Assembly: GCA_023251775.1 (NCBI GenBank)
Contig: JAHEYC010000010.1
Span: 1 to 57,579 of the forward strand
DNA: 57,579 bases
Direction of reading: 5' to 3'
DNA from: Sphingobacteriaceae bacterium
GTDB lineage: Bacteria; Bacteroidota; Bacteroidia; B-17B0; Aurantibacillaceae
In this document: piece after piece, positions 1 through 8,916 of the stretch
Layout: every line of letters starts with the position of its first letter
Numbering within the stretch: the first letter of the stretch is position 1
Notes under the pieces: generated by a model
What the model was told of the DNA's origin: nothing
Database searches by the model: none
What the model saw: the letters and a program-made list of their open reading frames with translations, nothing else
Made by a program: the position numbers and the translations under genes

Positions 1-879
1 CTCATCTTTGTATTTTCTTAAGCCTCTAAAAATTGATTTTGAGATATAATCTTGACCCTTTTCACTGGCCAAAAATTCTTCTTCTAAAGGATTGGTGAGG
101 TAGCCAATTTCTGTTAAAATACTTGGCATGGCTGTCCTCCAAAGCACCCAAATACTCTGGCGATGCACGCCTTTGTCCACTCTTCCTGCTTTTTTGGCGT
201 ATTCATCTTGAATTTTTAGTCCAAGATTCGCGCTTTGTATCACATAAGCGCTCGTATAATTACTCATGATGATATAACTCTCTTCACTATCCGGATCAAA
301 TCCTTCGTATTTTTTTTCGTAATCATCCTCCAAATAAATTACGGAATTCTCGCGCGTTGCAACTCTCATTTTTCCTTCTTCATTCTTTAAACCCATCACA
401 TAAGTTTCCGAACCAAAAGGAAGAGGATTGGTGGTTTCTACAGGAACAAATTTTCCTTTTTTGTTCTTGCGCATTTTCACGCGCATCTTTTTTGTCTTGG
501 GATCTCTATATTTTACAACCTTTCCCGCTGCATTGCAATGAATGGAAATGAACAGATCTGCTTTGGCTTTATTGGCAATTTGCGCTCTGTCCTCAAGCTC
601 AACGAACACATCAGTTGTGCGAGTATAAATTACCTTCACATCTTTCATGTTCTCTTCAATAAGTTTACCAAGTTTAAGCGCAACGCTCAGCGAAACATCT
701 TTTTCTTTTGCCGAAACACCATTGCAACCCGGATCTTTACCGCCATGTCCTGCATCTATCACAATTGTTTTTATGGTACCAATTTTACCTTTGCCCTTAC
801 CTGGTTTAAATGCAAAAACCGCTACCAATGCAAGAGATAGTAACAGGGTAAATTTGATATTTTTAACCTTTATGGTCAC
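1..879 (-). CDS. N-acetylmuramoyl-L-alanine amidase (Amidase_3), 3' end outside window
   Basis: Cleaves the bond between MurNAc and the stem peptide of peptidoglycan in the periplasm. The minus-strand frame is open from 879 to the left edge (293 codons seen). A short hydrophobic N-terminus (FTLLLSLALVAVFAF) suggests a signal peptide or anchor. The zinc-site motif VIDAGHGGKDPG lies near residue 40, ISIHCNA near residue 118, and the catalytic-glutamate segment ILTEIGYLTNP near residue 260, as in Amidase_3 enzymes. Between these lies an insert of about 75 residues, rich in Lys/Arg at first, as Bacteroidota homologues often have. GTG at 879 is chosen because an in-frame stop lies at 901-903 and the only other candidate is TTG at 888. 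It diverges from lptD across 66 bp. Any C-terminal repeats such as SPOR would lie beyond the window. Confidence 0.93.
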   Translation of the reverse strand, partial: MTIKVKNIKFTLLLSLALVAVFAFKPGKGKGKIGTIKTIVIDAGHGGKDPGCNGVSAKEKDVSLSVALKLGKLIEENMKDVKVIYTRTTDVFVELEDRAQIANKAKADLFISIHCNAAGKVVKYRDPKTKKMRVKMRKNKKGKFVPVETTNPLPFGSETYVMGLKNEEGKMRVATRENSVIYLEDDYEKKYEGFDPDSEESYIIMSNYTSAYVIQSANLGLKIQDEYAKKAGRVDKGVHRQSIWVLWRTAMPSILTEIGYLTNPLEEEFLASEKGQDYISKSIFRGLRKYKDE

Positions 880-888
880 AATTTGCAA

Positions 889-917
889 TTGCTTTCTCGT
901 TTAGGTTTGTAGCTTTG
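889..917 (+). promoter_or_regulatory. Bacteroidota promoter of lptD
   Basis: TTG at 889-891, an 18-nt spacer and TAGCTTTG at 910-917 match the phylum consensus TTG-N17-23-TAnnTTTG exactly. The box ends 28 nt before the TTG start of lptD. It sits in the divergent gap with the amidase gene. Confidence 0.65.
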
Positions 918-945
918 TAAGTCTAGTAAAAATAGAACCTTTAAC

Positions 946-3504
946 TTGAACCCTGCCAGGCACATAGTATTAGTTTTCTTATGGTTTGTGTTAATATCTT
1001 ATAACGCCATTCACGCGCAAAGTAACACCGCTGATACCATAAGGAAAATAGACGTTGACACCCTTGCCGACGATGGAATGCTGGATTCTAAGATCGATTA
1101 TAAAGCCAAAGATTCCATAGTTTACCTCGCTCAACGAAAAGTGGCCATTTTGTATGGAGAAGCTAATGTTGTGTACGAAAGCATGAATATCACTGCAAGT
1201 GCGATCGAAATAGACTATTCAACCAATATCATCACGGCATATGGAATGCCGGATAGCACAGGAAAATTGGCAGGCACTCCTGTGTTCAAAGACAATGATC
1301 AGGAAATGAAGGCCGAGAAGATCATGTATAATTTAAAAACACGAAAAGGAAAGATATTTAATGCACTCACTAAGCAAGGCGAATTATTGGTGTTTGGAAA
1401 TGAGATAAAAAAAGATAGCAACGATGTTATTTACATGAAGAACATGAAATGCATTCCTTGCGAGTACGCCGATTCGCGAACTGTTTTTAGAGCTACACGT
1501 GCCAAAGTAATTCCGAATGATAAAATTGTTACTGGTCCAATGTATTTGGAAATTGGCGGAGTGCCGACACCATTAGGATTACCGTTCGGATTTTTTCCGA
1601 ACACAAAAAAACAACACAACGGAATTTTATTACCGTTTTATGGGAACAGTCCAACACAAGGGTTCTTTTTAAAAGATGGAGGATTTTATATTGGAATAAA
1701 TGATAGAACCGATATGACCATTCGCGGAGATATTTATTCGAATGGAAGTTGGGGATTGCGCACAAGTAATAATTACAATGTACTTTACAAAGCAGTTGGT
1801 GCGATCAATTTAGGATTCAGTCAATTTAATGTGGGGGATAAAGATCTGGCACCATTAGGCCCAAGTAAATTCAACAAACAACAATCATACAGTGTGACTT
1901 GGCAACATAGGCAGGATAATAAAAATAATCCTAAAGTGAATTTTGGCGCCAATGTTAATTATCAAAATCAATTGTATAATAAATTCAATGCATTGAATTC
2001 AGGACAATATCTTACCAATACATTTCAATCGAATATAAATTTTAGCAGAGTATTTAAAGTTGGTTCATTAGGTTTAAATGCAACACACAATCAAAATACC
2101 AATACTAAACAGGTGGATATTTCTTTTCCTCAATTGACCTTTAATGTAAATCGTTTTTATCCGTTCAAACGAGAGAATGTGGTGAAACAAACGGTGATCG
2201 ATAAAATAGGCGTAAATTATTTATTTGAAGCGCGTAATACATTAAGCGGATATGATTCTACCATTTTCAAAGGGAATATTGAAGATAGAATGAAATACGG
2301 GATCAGGCATAGTTTACCGATCTCAACTAACTTTAGTGTTTTGAAATTTATTACCGTTACGCCCGCCGTTAATTTAAGTTCGGTAATGTATACAAGTTCT
2401 ATTCGAAAAGAACATTTGCTAACGGCTGCACGAAAAGATAGTATTACCGATAAAACAATTCGTGGTTTTGCGGGAGGCTACGATGCCAATTTTTCTACTG
2501 CTATGAGTACAAAAGTATTTTTTGATTATATGTTCAAAACAAAAAAATTGAAACAGATCCGACATTTACTGATTCCTACATTAACGTATGTGTATCGTCC
2601 GGATCTTGGCGAAGAACAATACGGCTTTTGGAAAACAGTGAACACGGATACATTGACCAATGGCAGAACTCTTCGTTATAGCATTTTTGAAAAATCGTTG
2701 TTTGCCGGTCCCGCAATTGGCAAACAAAACTCCATGAACGTGAATTTGAACAATAATATTGAGGCTAAAATAAAACATGTGAATGATACGGGCGTTACGT
2801 ATAAGAAAATTGTAGTGTTACAAAATTTAGGCGTTACGGGCTCGTATAATTTTGCCGCCGATAGTTTTCAAATGAGTCAAATTGGAATAAGCGCGCGTAA
2901 TAAATTATTTAAATATTTTGATGTATTGGTGGCTTCAACATTTGATCCGTATGGCTATGATAAAACAACGCAACACAGAGTGAAAGAATATGCGCAAAAT
3001 TATAATGGAAAAATGTTGCGATTCTTAACTGCTAATTTAGCGGTGAATGCAACATTTGGAAGTAATGATCTAGAGGCTCTTCAAAAATCAAAACGTTCGC
3101 CAAACCTTACCAATGGTGCAGAGCGTGGCGCCAAAAAAGAACCGGAAAAAGTAGAAGCTTTGCCTTGGAATTTGAGTGTGTATTACAATTATAATATAAC
3201 ACCCGATGCTACCGAGCCCGGAAACAGCTCAAAATTTAAAACAACACAAGCCTTAACGTTCAGTGGAGATGTATCGCCAACAAAATATTGGAAAGTGGGG
3301 ATCACCAGCGGTTACGATTTTATGGCTAAGAATTTAAGTTATACCAGTTTTGATATTTACCGCGATCTTAAATGTTGGGAAGCGCGCATTGGTTGGGTGC
3401 CTTTTGGATTTAGGAAAAGTTATAACATCACTATTAATTTAAAGACCGGAATGTTGAACGATATCAAAGTGCCTCGTCAAAGGCAGTGGTACGACAATTT
3501 TTAA
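946..3504 (+). CDS. lptD: LPS-assembly protein LptD (OstA-like)
   Basis: Outer-membrane barrel that, with LptE, inserts LPS into the outer leaflet. The protein has 852 residues. A signal peptide ends near residue 24 (AIHAQ). An LptA-like domain follows (about residues 50-200, with IEIDYSTNIITAYG and the repeated K-G turns of a beta-taco). The rest is a long barrel rich in alternating aromatic strands, ending in the family's characteristic segment with WEARIGWVPFGFRKSY and a final Phe. The start is TTG at 946, picked because it gives a complete signal peptide and follows a consensus promoter; no ATG lies upstream in frame. It is followed after 3 nt by a DinB-like gene, so the two are probably co-transcribed. 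The family call is firm; the role follows from homology. Confidence 0.9.
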   Translation: MNPARHIVLVFLWFVLISYNAIHAQSNTADTIRKIDVDTLADDGMLDSKIDYKAKDSIVYLAQRKVAILYGEANVVYESMNITASAIEIDYSTNIITAYGMPDSTGKLAGTPVFKDNDQEMKAEKIMYNLKTRKGKIFNALTKQGELLVFGNEIKKDSNDVIYMKNMKCIPCEYADSRTVFRATRAKVIPNDKIVTGPMYLEIGGVPTPLGLPFGFFPNTKKQHNGILLPFYGNSPTQGFFLKDGGFYIGINDRTDMTIRGDIYSNGSWGLRTSNNYNVLYKAVGAINLGFSQFNVGDKDLAPLGPSKFNKQQSYSVTWQHRQDNKNNPKVNFGANVNYQNQLYNKFNALNSGQYLTNTFQSNINFSRVFKVGSLGLNATHNQNTNTKQVDISFPQLTFNVNRFYPFKRENVVKQTVIDKIGVNYLFEARNTLSGYDSTIFKGNIEDRMKYGIRHSLPISTNFSVLKFITVTPAVNLSSVMYTSSIRKEHLLTAARKDSITDKTIRGFAGGYDANFSTAMSTKVFFDYMFKTKKLKQIRHLLIPTLTYVYRPDLGEEQYGFWKTVNTDTLTNGRTLRYSIFEKSLFAGPAIGKQNSMNVNLNNNIEAKIKHVNDTGVTYKKIVVLQNLGVTGSYNFAADSFQMSQIGISARNKLFKYFDVLVASTFDPYGYDKTTQHRVKEYAQNYNGKMLRFLTANLAVNATFGSNDLEALQKSKRSPNLTNGAERGAKKEPEKVEALPWNLSVYYNYNITPDATEPGNSSKFKTTQALTFSGDVSPTKYWKVGITSGYDFMAKNLSYTSFDIYRDLKCWEARIGWVPFGFRKSYNITINLKTGMLNDIKVPRQRQWYDNF

Positions 3505-3507
3505 AAC

Positions 3508-4086
3508 ATGGAAACAAATTATTTAGAAAGCGCAACAAAGCAGTTTGAATATTACAAACTCCTTGGCGAAAAGGCCATGCAGCAATTAAAGGACGAGCAA
3601 TTATTTTTTGTCCCCTCGCCCGATAGCAATAGCATTGTCGTTATTGTGCAACATTTATCGGGCAATATGCTTTCGCGTTGGACTGACTTTTTAACTACCG
3701 ACGGTGAAAAAGAATGGCGCAAGCGCGATGAGGAATTTGAAGAGATCGTAAAAACAAAAGCTGAATTAATGAACGTGTGGGACAAAGGATGGAATGTTTT
3801 ATTTACCACACTTAAAAGTTTAAGCAATAATGATCTTGGAAAGATAATTTACATTCGCAATCAAGGATGCACAGCGCAAGATGCGATCAATAGACAATTA
3901 GCACATTATCCTTATCACATTGGACAAATGGTGTATGTTGCGAAATTATTAGTGAGTAAGGAATGGCAATCGTTATCAATTCCAAAAAATCAATCGAAGA
4001 ACTACAACAACGATAAATTCTCAAAGGATAAGTCGATACAACATTTCACGGATGAAATTCTTAAGAAGAATAAGAAAGATATCTAA
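3508..4086 (+). CDS. DUF1572 / DinB-like protein
   Basis: A 192-residue soluble protein resembling the DUF1572 branch of the DinB/YfiT four-helix superfamily. The superfamily's metal-site histidines are visible as VQHLSGN near residue 49 and AHYPYHIGQMVY near residues 131-142. No signal peptide is present. Some DinB-like proteins are thiol-dependent transferases, others have no known reaction; nothing here fixes a substrate. The ATG lies 3 nt after the lptD stop, so it probably shares that transcript. Its neighbour does not suggest a functional link. Confidence 0.85.
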   Translation: METNYLESATKQFEYYKLLGEKAMQQLKDEQLFFVPSPDSNSIVVIVQHLSGNMLSRWTDFLTTDGEKEWRKRDEEFEEIVKTKAELMNVWDKGWNVLFTTLKSLSNNDLGKIIYIRNQGCTAQDAINRQLAHYPYHIGQMVYVAKLLVSKEWQSLSIPKNQSKNYNNDKFSKDKSIQHFTDEILKKNKKDI

Positions 4087-4108
4087 GCAATAAATTTTAA
4101 ATTTTTTA

Positions 4109-4414
4109 TTTGGGCGCCTCCCCTTTGCTTATGGAATTAAGGAGCAAGGGGGCCGGGCTTTCGCCACTCGCTCTTTTTTATCTCTATGGAATTACGGATG
4201 ATAAAAAAGGAGCTCAAACAATGGCTCAATCCCTGGCGCGGCAGTTTGGAAAGTTGAAACTCGAAAAACCCTATTTCTCCGCTCGCCGCGTGAGGGATTG
4301 TAGCGAAAATCCTTTTTGCTTCCAGTGTGTTTGGTGCAAAAAGATTGTAGCGGAAAGCCCGACGGCAACCGAACTTCCAGCGTATATGGTGTGAGTGTTG
4401 CCGGCACGCCCAAA
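4109..4414. repeat. Structured GC-rich intergenic element with complementary ends
   Basis: This stretch fills the 391-nt gap between two genes and is clearly richer in GC than its surroundings. Its ends are complementary (TTTGGGCG at 4109-4116, CGCCCAAA at 4407-4414). Inside are nested inverted repeats: CCCC-TTTGCT near 4120-4129 against AGCAAGGGG at 4143-4151; GCTCTTTTTTATC at 4170-4182 against GATAAAAAAGGAGC at 4200-4213; CAATCCCT at 4227-4234 against AGGGATTG at 4293-4300. The word GATTGTAGCG occurs directly at 4296-4305 and 4343-4352, with CTTTTTG and CAAAAAG between them. I recall similar GGGCTTTCCGCTACAATC elements between genes in other Bacteroidota genomes, but cannot check this. The 94-codon frame inside it shows no protein features and is treated as spurious. 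Confidence 0.65.
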
Positions 4415-4430
4415 AAATAAAACAAATAAA

Positions 4431-4457
4431 AAAGCCCTTCCGAAATAGAAGGGCTTT
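4431..4457 (-). terminator. Rho-independent terminator of the thioredoxin-like gene
   Basis: A perfect 10-bp stem (AAAGCCCTTC / GAAGGGCTTT) with a 7-nt loop. On the minus strand it is followed by a T-rich run, 20 nt after the stop codon of the 4478-5092 gene. Confidence 0.85.
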
Positions 4458-4477
4458 GAATTTTATAAAGAAAATTT

Positions 4478-5092
4478 TTACTCTACTCTTTTAATAGTAC
4501 AACCAATTGATTTTGTCTCTTGCATTTTAGGAGTCTCGCCTTTTGCAACCGATGCTAAAGCATCTTTTAAATAAGGAGCTTTTACTGCCGCCGCATCTTT
4601 TACGTTATCATCAATAGCGCCTTTATAAGCCAAACCTTTTGCATTAAATAAAAAACATTGCGGTGTGCGAGTTGCACCAAACGCATCTGCCACTGCGCTT
4701 TTTTCGTCAACAACATAAGGACATTTTAATCCTTGCGCTGTATAATATTTACTCATTTCATCAAAACTATCTGCTTCGCTGCGTTGTGCTTCGTTGCTGT
4801 TAATGATAATGCAACCAATTCCATTGCTCAAACAATAATCAGAGTATTCTTTGATGCGTTTTTCGCTTAGTTTTACATAAGGACACGTATTGCAACTGAA
4901 GATCACTAATAATCCTTTGGCAGTTTTGCTTTCGCCCAAAGAAACAGTTTTACCTGAAACATCTTTCATTTTTGCATCAGCCATTGGTAAAGCAGCGTTC
5001 AACGCAAGCTCAGGTCCGGCTGCTGGTTTCATAAATGAGAATAAGGTTACAACAAGTGCAACCAAGGCGGGATAAATAATTAATTTCTTCAT
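4478..5092 (-). CDS. Exported thioredoxin-fold protein (AhpC/TSA-redoxin type)
   Basis: A 204-residue protein with an N-terminal signal peptide (KLIIYPALVALVVTLFSF). It has a redoxin-type thioredoxin fold with the motif SCNTCPY near residue 70 as CXXC, and a cis-proline segment ATRTPQCFLF near residue 143. It likely acts as a periplasmic thiol-disulfide oxidoreductase or thiol peroxidase; the partner is unknown. ATG at 5092 is chosen over an upstream in-frame start because it begins the signal peptide directly and follows a TAACTTTG box. A strong terminator follows. It stands alone, facing away from the AsmA gene. Confidence 0.85.
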   Translation of the reverse strand: MKKLIIYPALVALVVTLFSFMKPAAGPELALNAALPMADAKMKDVSGKTVSLGESKTAKGLLVIFSCNTCPYVKLSEKRIKEYSDYCLSNGIGCIIINSNEAQRSEADSFDEMSKYYTAQGLKCPYVVDEKSAVADAFGATRTPQCFLFNAKGLAYKGAIDDNVKDAAAVKAPYLKDALASVAKGETPKMQETKSIGCTIKRVE

Positions 5093-5109
5093 GATTGAAT
5101 TTATATGAT

Positions 5110-5117
5110 CAAAGTTA
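5110..5117 (-). promoter_or_regulatory. -7 box for the thioredoxin-like gene
   Basis: TAACTTTG on the minus strand matches TAnnTTTG and ends 17 nt before the ATG at 5092. I find no TTG at the canonical distance upstream. Confidence 0.45.
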
Positions 5118-5311
5118 AGATATGCAAAGGATATTAGGTATTGTTTTAACACAATTCTATGGCATTTTATCCATAAAAACGGCGTTTGTTAACCTAAAAA
5201 GTAACTTTTACAGGCCATAGTATTATGCTATAAAGCAATTAAGAGGCCAATGTTAAAACTCTCTATATTTTTAACGCCTCTTAACAGGCATTTTTTGGCA
5301 AATTTACTTTA

Positions 5312-7918
5312 TTGGACACGCCTGAACACATACAGCAATTACCTAAACCCAAACGAAGTTTTTTAGGACGTTTGTTTCGTTTTATTTTTTGGTTCGGATT
5401 CATCATCATTGTTTTACTGATCACCGCAATTTCTTTGGTATACATTTACGAAGATGATGTGAAAGCGATCATCATTAAAGAATTAAATAAAAATTTAAAT
5501 GCAGAGATAAGATTAGATCCGAAGAATATTGACCTCACTATTGTCAAAACATTTCCTGATTGTGCACTTGAGTTCAAAAATATTGCGTGCATGGAAGCGA
5601 TCAAAAGTGATAAGCGTGATACATTAGTATTTGCTAAAAGTCTTCAACTTAAATTTGACATCAAAGATCTGTGGAATAAAAAGTACGATATCAAAAAAAT
5701 AAAAATGATGGATGCGTTCTGTCGTTTGAAAGTGAACAGCAAAGGAAAACCGAATTATATTGTGTGGAAAGACCCTTCAACAAGCTCAATGACAAGCACG
5801 CTGGTTGCGAATGATAGTTTAAAGTTCAATCTCGAACAAATTGAATTGGTAAATGTGGACATGAGTTATATTGATCACGAATATAAAGTAAGAACGCAAT
5901 TCAATATAAAACAAACAGATCTGTCGGGGAATTTTAGCGATACCGATTACGAGTTAAAAGGAGAGGGTGATCTTTTTGTAAATAAAGTAAGCGTCCATAA
6001 GACCGACTACATTAAGAATAAGAATGTAAAATACAAAGCCGCATTGCAAGTAAGCAAGGATACCTACAAGATCAAAACATGCGACGTTCAATTAAACAAA
6101 ATGATGTTGGAAACTACAGGCAATATTGTTTACGGAGATAGTTTAAGTGAATTGGATCTTGATTTCAAAGGGAAGAATTTGGATATACAATCCATACTTT
6201 CGTTATTGCCCGAATCGCAAAAGGAGCATGTTCGCGATTATAAGAGTGATGGAAATTTTTATGTGAACGGAAAAATGAATTACAGAAATAATTTTGATGT
6301 GAGCGTAGATTTTGGCGTGAGTAATACCACCGTTGTTTATCAACCCAAAGATGCTAAGCTCACTAATTTAAATGCCAAAGGAAGATTTATAAGGACAAAG
6401 GATAAAACCTTGCTTGAACTAAAAAATGTTTCGGGCGATCTGATGAGCGATCATTTTTACGGCGATATGGTAATGACCGAATTTAATGATCCTTTCCTTG
6501 ATCTGAAAGTAGGAGGAACATTGGATCTTGAGAACTTCACAAAATTTTGGCCAATAGATACACTTTCTAAATTAAAAGGTAAAATAGTATTTAATGGTTT
6601 AATGAAAAGTAAAGTGGAAGAGCTGAAGAAAAATGTATTGTCCGAAAATGCATCTTTAGAATTACAAGCCACTCTCAAAGATCTTGTGATCCAATTTAAA
6701 GGACAAAAAGACAGCACAAATATCTATTCATGCGAGGTAAGAGCATTGGATCGCTTGGTTGAAGTAAAAGGTCTTTCCATCAAAAAAGGAAGTTCGGATA
6801 TGAAGATCAATGGAAAATTAGAAGGGGCTTTTAATTATATTTTGGATGCTAAAAATCCGCTAAAAGTTTATGGAGATCTAAAAAGCGATAGAATTGTTCT
6901 AGAGGATTTTATTTATGACGAACAACCTGCGAATGCTTCGAACAAAAGTGAGGTTGATGTCCCTGATAATATCAATTTTATTTTGGATGCGAACATTGGA
7001 ACCTTGAGTTTTGGGAAATTCAATTCAACTCAGGTCCAAGGGAATATAGAACTGAAAAATAAAAAGATCTTGGCAGAAGGACTTAATTTAAATACGATGG
7101 ATGGAAATGCTACTATTGACGCGCTTCTTGACTTTAATGGTAAGAATTTAGAAGTGGCCATGCATGGAGAAATGGTGAAGATCAACGTAGCAAAGATGTT
7201 CTCACAATTAAATAATTTTGATCAGGAAACATTAAAGGATAATAATGTGGGTGGTTTGCTAAATGCAAGTATTGATTTTAGCGGCACATGGAATAAATTT
7301 TTGGAACCTGATCTTAATTCGATGAAGGCAACATCAGATCTGCAAATAGAGCAGGGAAGGTTGATCGACTTTAAGCCACTGGAGAGTTTGGCAAAATTTG
7401 TTGACATCAACGATCTTAAGAGTATAAAATTCTCATCGCTTCAAAGCAGAGTTGAAATAAGCAAAAGCATTATTACTATTCCTAAAACCGCCATTAAAAA
7501 TTCGGCATTGAATATTGATTTCTGGGGAACGCACAGTTTTAATAATGACATAGATTATCATATTCAATTATTGATAAGCGATTACCTTAGTAAAAAACGA
7601 AAACCGGATGCTGATGATGAATTTGGTTTGGTGGAGAATGATCCGGAAAATCATCGCAGCGCTTTTATTTTAATGACGGGCACCGTTGATAAGCCCATTA
7701 TTAAATACGATCGCAAAGGAATGAAACAAAAGATAAAGGAAGACATTAAGAATGAAAAACAAAATTTAAAAGCGATATTGAAAGAAGAGTTCGGTTTATT
7801 CAAAAAGGATTCTATCAAAGTAAAAACAACACCTAAGTCGGATCAGCAATTTAAACTTGAAGATCCAAAAAAGAAAAAGAAAGATCCTGAGAAGGAAGAA
7901 GAGGATGACGATTTTTAG
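5312..7918 (+). CDS. AsmA-like outer-membrane biogenesis protein
   Basis: An 868-residue protein with one N-terminal membrane segment (FWFGFIIIVLLITAISLVYI, about residues 27-46). A long periplasmic region of repeating amphipathic beta strands follows, as in AsmA/YhdP/TamB-like proteins that span the envelope and help lipid or outer-membrane protein traffic. The LNKNLNAEIRLDPKNIDLTI segment just after the membrane helix is typical of AsmA N-termini. The C-terminus is a charged low-complexity tail of Lys followed by Glu/Asp. The start is TTG at 5312, the first possible start with a sensible N-terminus. No nearby gene shares the strand. Function is inferred from the family only. Confidence 0.85.
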   Translation: MDTPEHIQQLPKPKRSFLGRLFRFIFWFGFIIIVLLITAISLVYIYEDDVKAIIIKELNKNLNAEIRLDPKNIDLTIVKTFPDCALEFKNIACMEAIKSDKRDTLVFAKSLQLKFDIKDLWNKKYDIKKIKMMDAFCRLKVNSKGKPNYIVWKDPSTSSMTSTLVANDSLKFNLEQIELVNVDMSYIDHEYKVRTQFNIKQTDLSGNFSDTDYELKGEGDLFVNKVSVHKTDYIKNKNVKYKAALQVSKDTYKIKTCDVQLNKMMLETTGNIVYGDSLSELDLDFKGKNLDIQSILSLLPESQKEHVRDYKSDGNFYVNGKMNYRNNFDVSVDFGVSNTTVVYQPKDAKLTNLNAKGRFIRTKDKTLLELKNVSGDLMSDHFYGDMVMTEFNDPFLDLKVGGTLDLENFTKFWPIDTLSKLKGKIVFNGLMKSKVEELKKNVLSENASLELQATLKDLVIQFKGQKDSTNIYSCEVRALDRLVEVKGLSIKKGSSDMKINGKLEGAFNYILDAKNPLKVYGDLKSDRIVLEDFIYDEQPANASNKSEVDVPDNINFILDANIGTLSFGKFNSTQVQGNIELKNKKILAEGLNLNTMDGNATIDALLDFNGKNLEVAMHGEMVKINVAKMFSQLNNFDQETLKDNNVGGLLNASIDFSGTWNKFLEPDLNSMKATSDLQIEQGRLIDFKPLESLAKFVDINDLKSIKFSSLQSRVEISKSIITIPKTAIKNSALNIDFWGTHSFNNDIDYHIQLLISDYLSKKRKPDADDEFGLVENDPENHRSAFILMTGTVDKPIIKYDRKGMKQKIKEDIKNEKQNLKAILKEEFGLFKKDSIKVKTTPKSDQQFKLEDPKKKKKDPEKEEEDDDF

Positions 7919-7967
7919 GTATTAAAGTCAGAAACCACCAAGTATTTTATCACCATTACCTATTTTC

Positions 7968-8031
7968 AACCACCAAGTCACCAAGACACGGTTTTTTTAT
8001 GCACTAACAGTGTCTTGGTGTCTTGGTGGTT
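7968..8031. repeat. Inverted repeat of doubled CACCAAG words
   Basis: Two 22-nt arms (7968-7989 and 8010-8031) are reverse complements with one mismatch, separated by 20 nt. Each arm is itself a near-tandem duplication: CACCAAG written twice with one extra base. A looser CCACCAAGT copy lies at 7936-7942, and related CCTTGTGATCTTTGTGG words follow near 8050-8070. It lies between the convergent AsmA and porT ends and could serve as a terminator in both directions, though neither side has a clean T run. Confidence 0.75.
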
Positions 8032-8084
8032 AATTTTGTTCTAAAAAAACCTTGTGATCTTTGTGGTTTCTACCTCTATAAATT

Positions 8085-8855
8085 TTACCCTTCAAACGTA
8101 ACAGTAAATGTTACCATACGTGATCGCACTTTATCCAAACTATTCGTAAAAATGCTATTCTCTTTTTGTAAAAGATTTTTTGTGCCCATATGAAGTTTGA
8201 GTTCAAGGCCTAGTTTAAAGTACATCAAATAAAAATCAACGCCCGCACCGCCGCTGTAATAATAATCGTCGCGTTTTAATTTTACATTATCATCTAATTG
8301 ATTAGCGCCACCACTTTGCACACCGGCTGCTTTTTTGCGCGAAGCAAGATCGAGCATATACCCGCCACCTCCGATAACGTAAGCACTAAAATTCCCTAAT
8401 CGTTTGGATTGAATTTTTACTTCGATAGGAAAGATGAGGAATGTTGATTCAACAGTTTTCTCAAAATACTTACTCGAATCACGCGTGGCATTAGAAAGAA
8501 AATATTCAATTTTACGAGAAGCAAAACTGATACTTGGCGTTGTACGTAAACGCATGTATTCAAAAATTCTAAAATCGGTCACTAAGCCGATCGCAAAACC
8601 GGGTCCGGGACGTGTATAAATTGAACGAATGCGATAACGTGTATCCACATTATTGTATTTGATCACCGTATCCGGAAAAGCCGAGTTCTTTACAGTATTT
8701 AATCTAAAATCGGTTTGATTGTATGCAATGGTGAAGCCAAAATGCAGCTGCTGCTTATAAAAGCGAGGTTGATTAACGCTATAACCATCGTTTTGTTGTG
8801 CAAACGAAACGTTAATTAATGCCAGTAAAATGACTATGTATCTTAGTTTGTTCAG
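8085..8855 (-). CDS. porT: PorT-like outer-membrane protein of the type IX secretion system
   Basis: A barrel protein of about 257 residues that T9SS organisms need to move cargo with C-terminal sorting domains. The signal peptide (KLRYIVILLALINVSFA) is followed by HFGFTIAYNQTDFRL and later PGPGFAIGLVTDFRIFEYM and TPSISFASRKIEY, which match the PorT family. A GTG at 8666 would remove the signal peptide and the first strand, so the true start must lie upstream. The frame stays open past 8855 but has no ATG, GTG or TTG giving a good signal peptide; CTG at 8855 is my best guess and follows a TATATTCG box by 5 nt. The family call is solid and the start is uncertain. T9SS cargo genes occur elsewhere in the window. 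Confidence 0.8.
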   Translation of the reverse strand: MNKLRYIVILLALINVSFAQQNDGYSVNQPRFYKQQLHFGFTIAYNQTDFRLNTVKNSAFPDTVIKYNNVDTRYRIRSIYTRPGPGFAIGLVTDFRIFEYMRLRTTPSISFASRKIEYFLSNATRDSSKYFEKTVESTFLIFPIEVKIQSKRLGNFSAYVIGGGGYMLDLASRKKAAGVQSGGANQLDDNVKLKRDDYYYSGGAGVDFYLMYFKLGLELKLHMGTKNLLQKENSIFTNSLDKVRSRMVTFTVTFEG

Positions 8856-8916
8856 TGGTACGAATATAACGGTTTTCGGGGAGAAATATTTTGTAATAAA
8901 AGGATGATTTAAACAC

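Noticed and set aside
4110-4394. 94-codon plus-strand frame, and a 77-codon minus-strand frame (4192-4425), in the GC-rich block
   Set aside because: Neither has a domain, signal peptide or normal start context. Both lie in an inverted-repeat-rich element, which explains the open frames.
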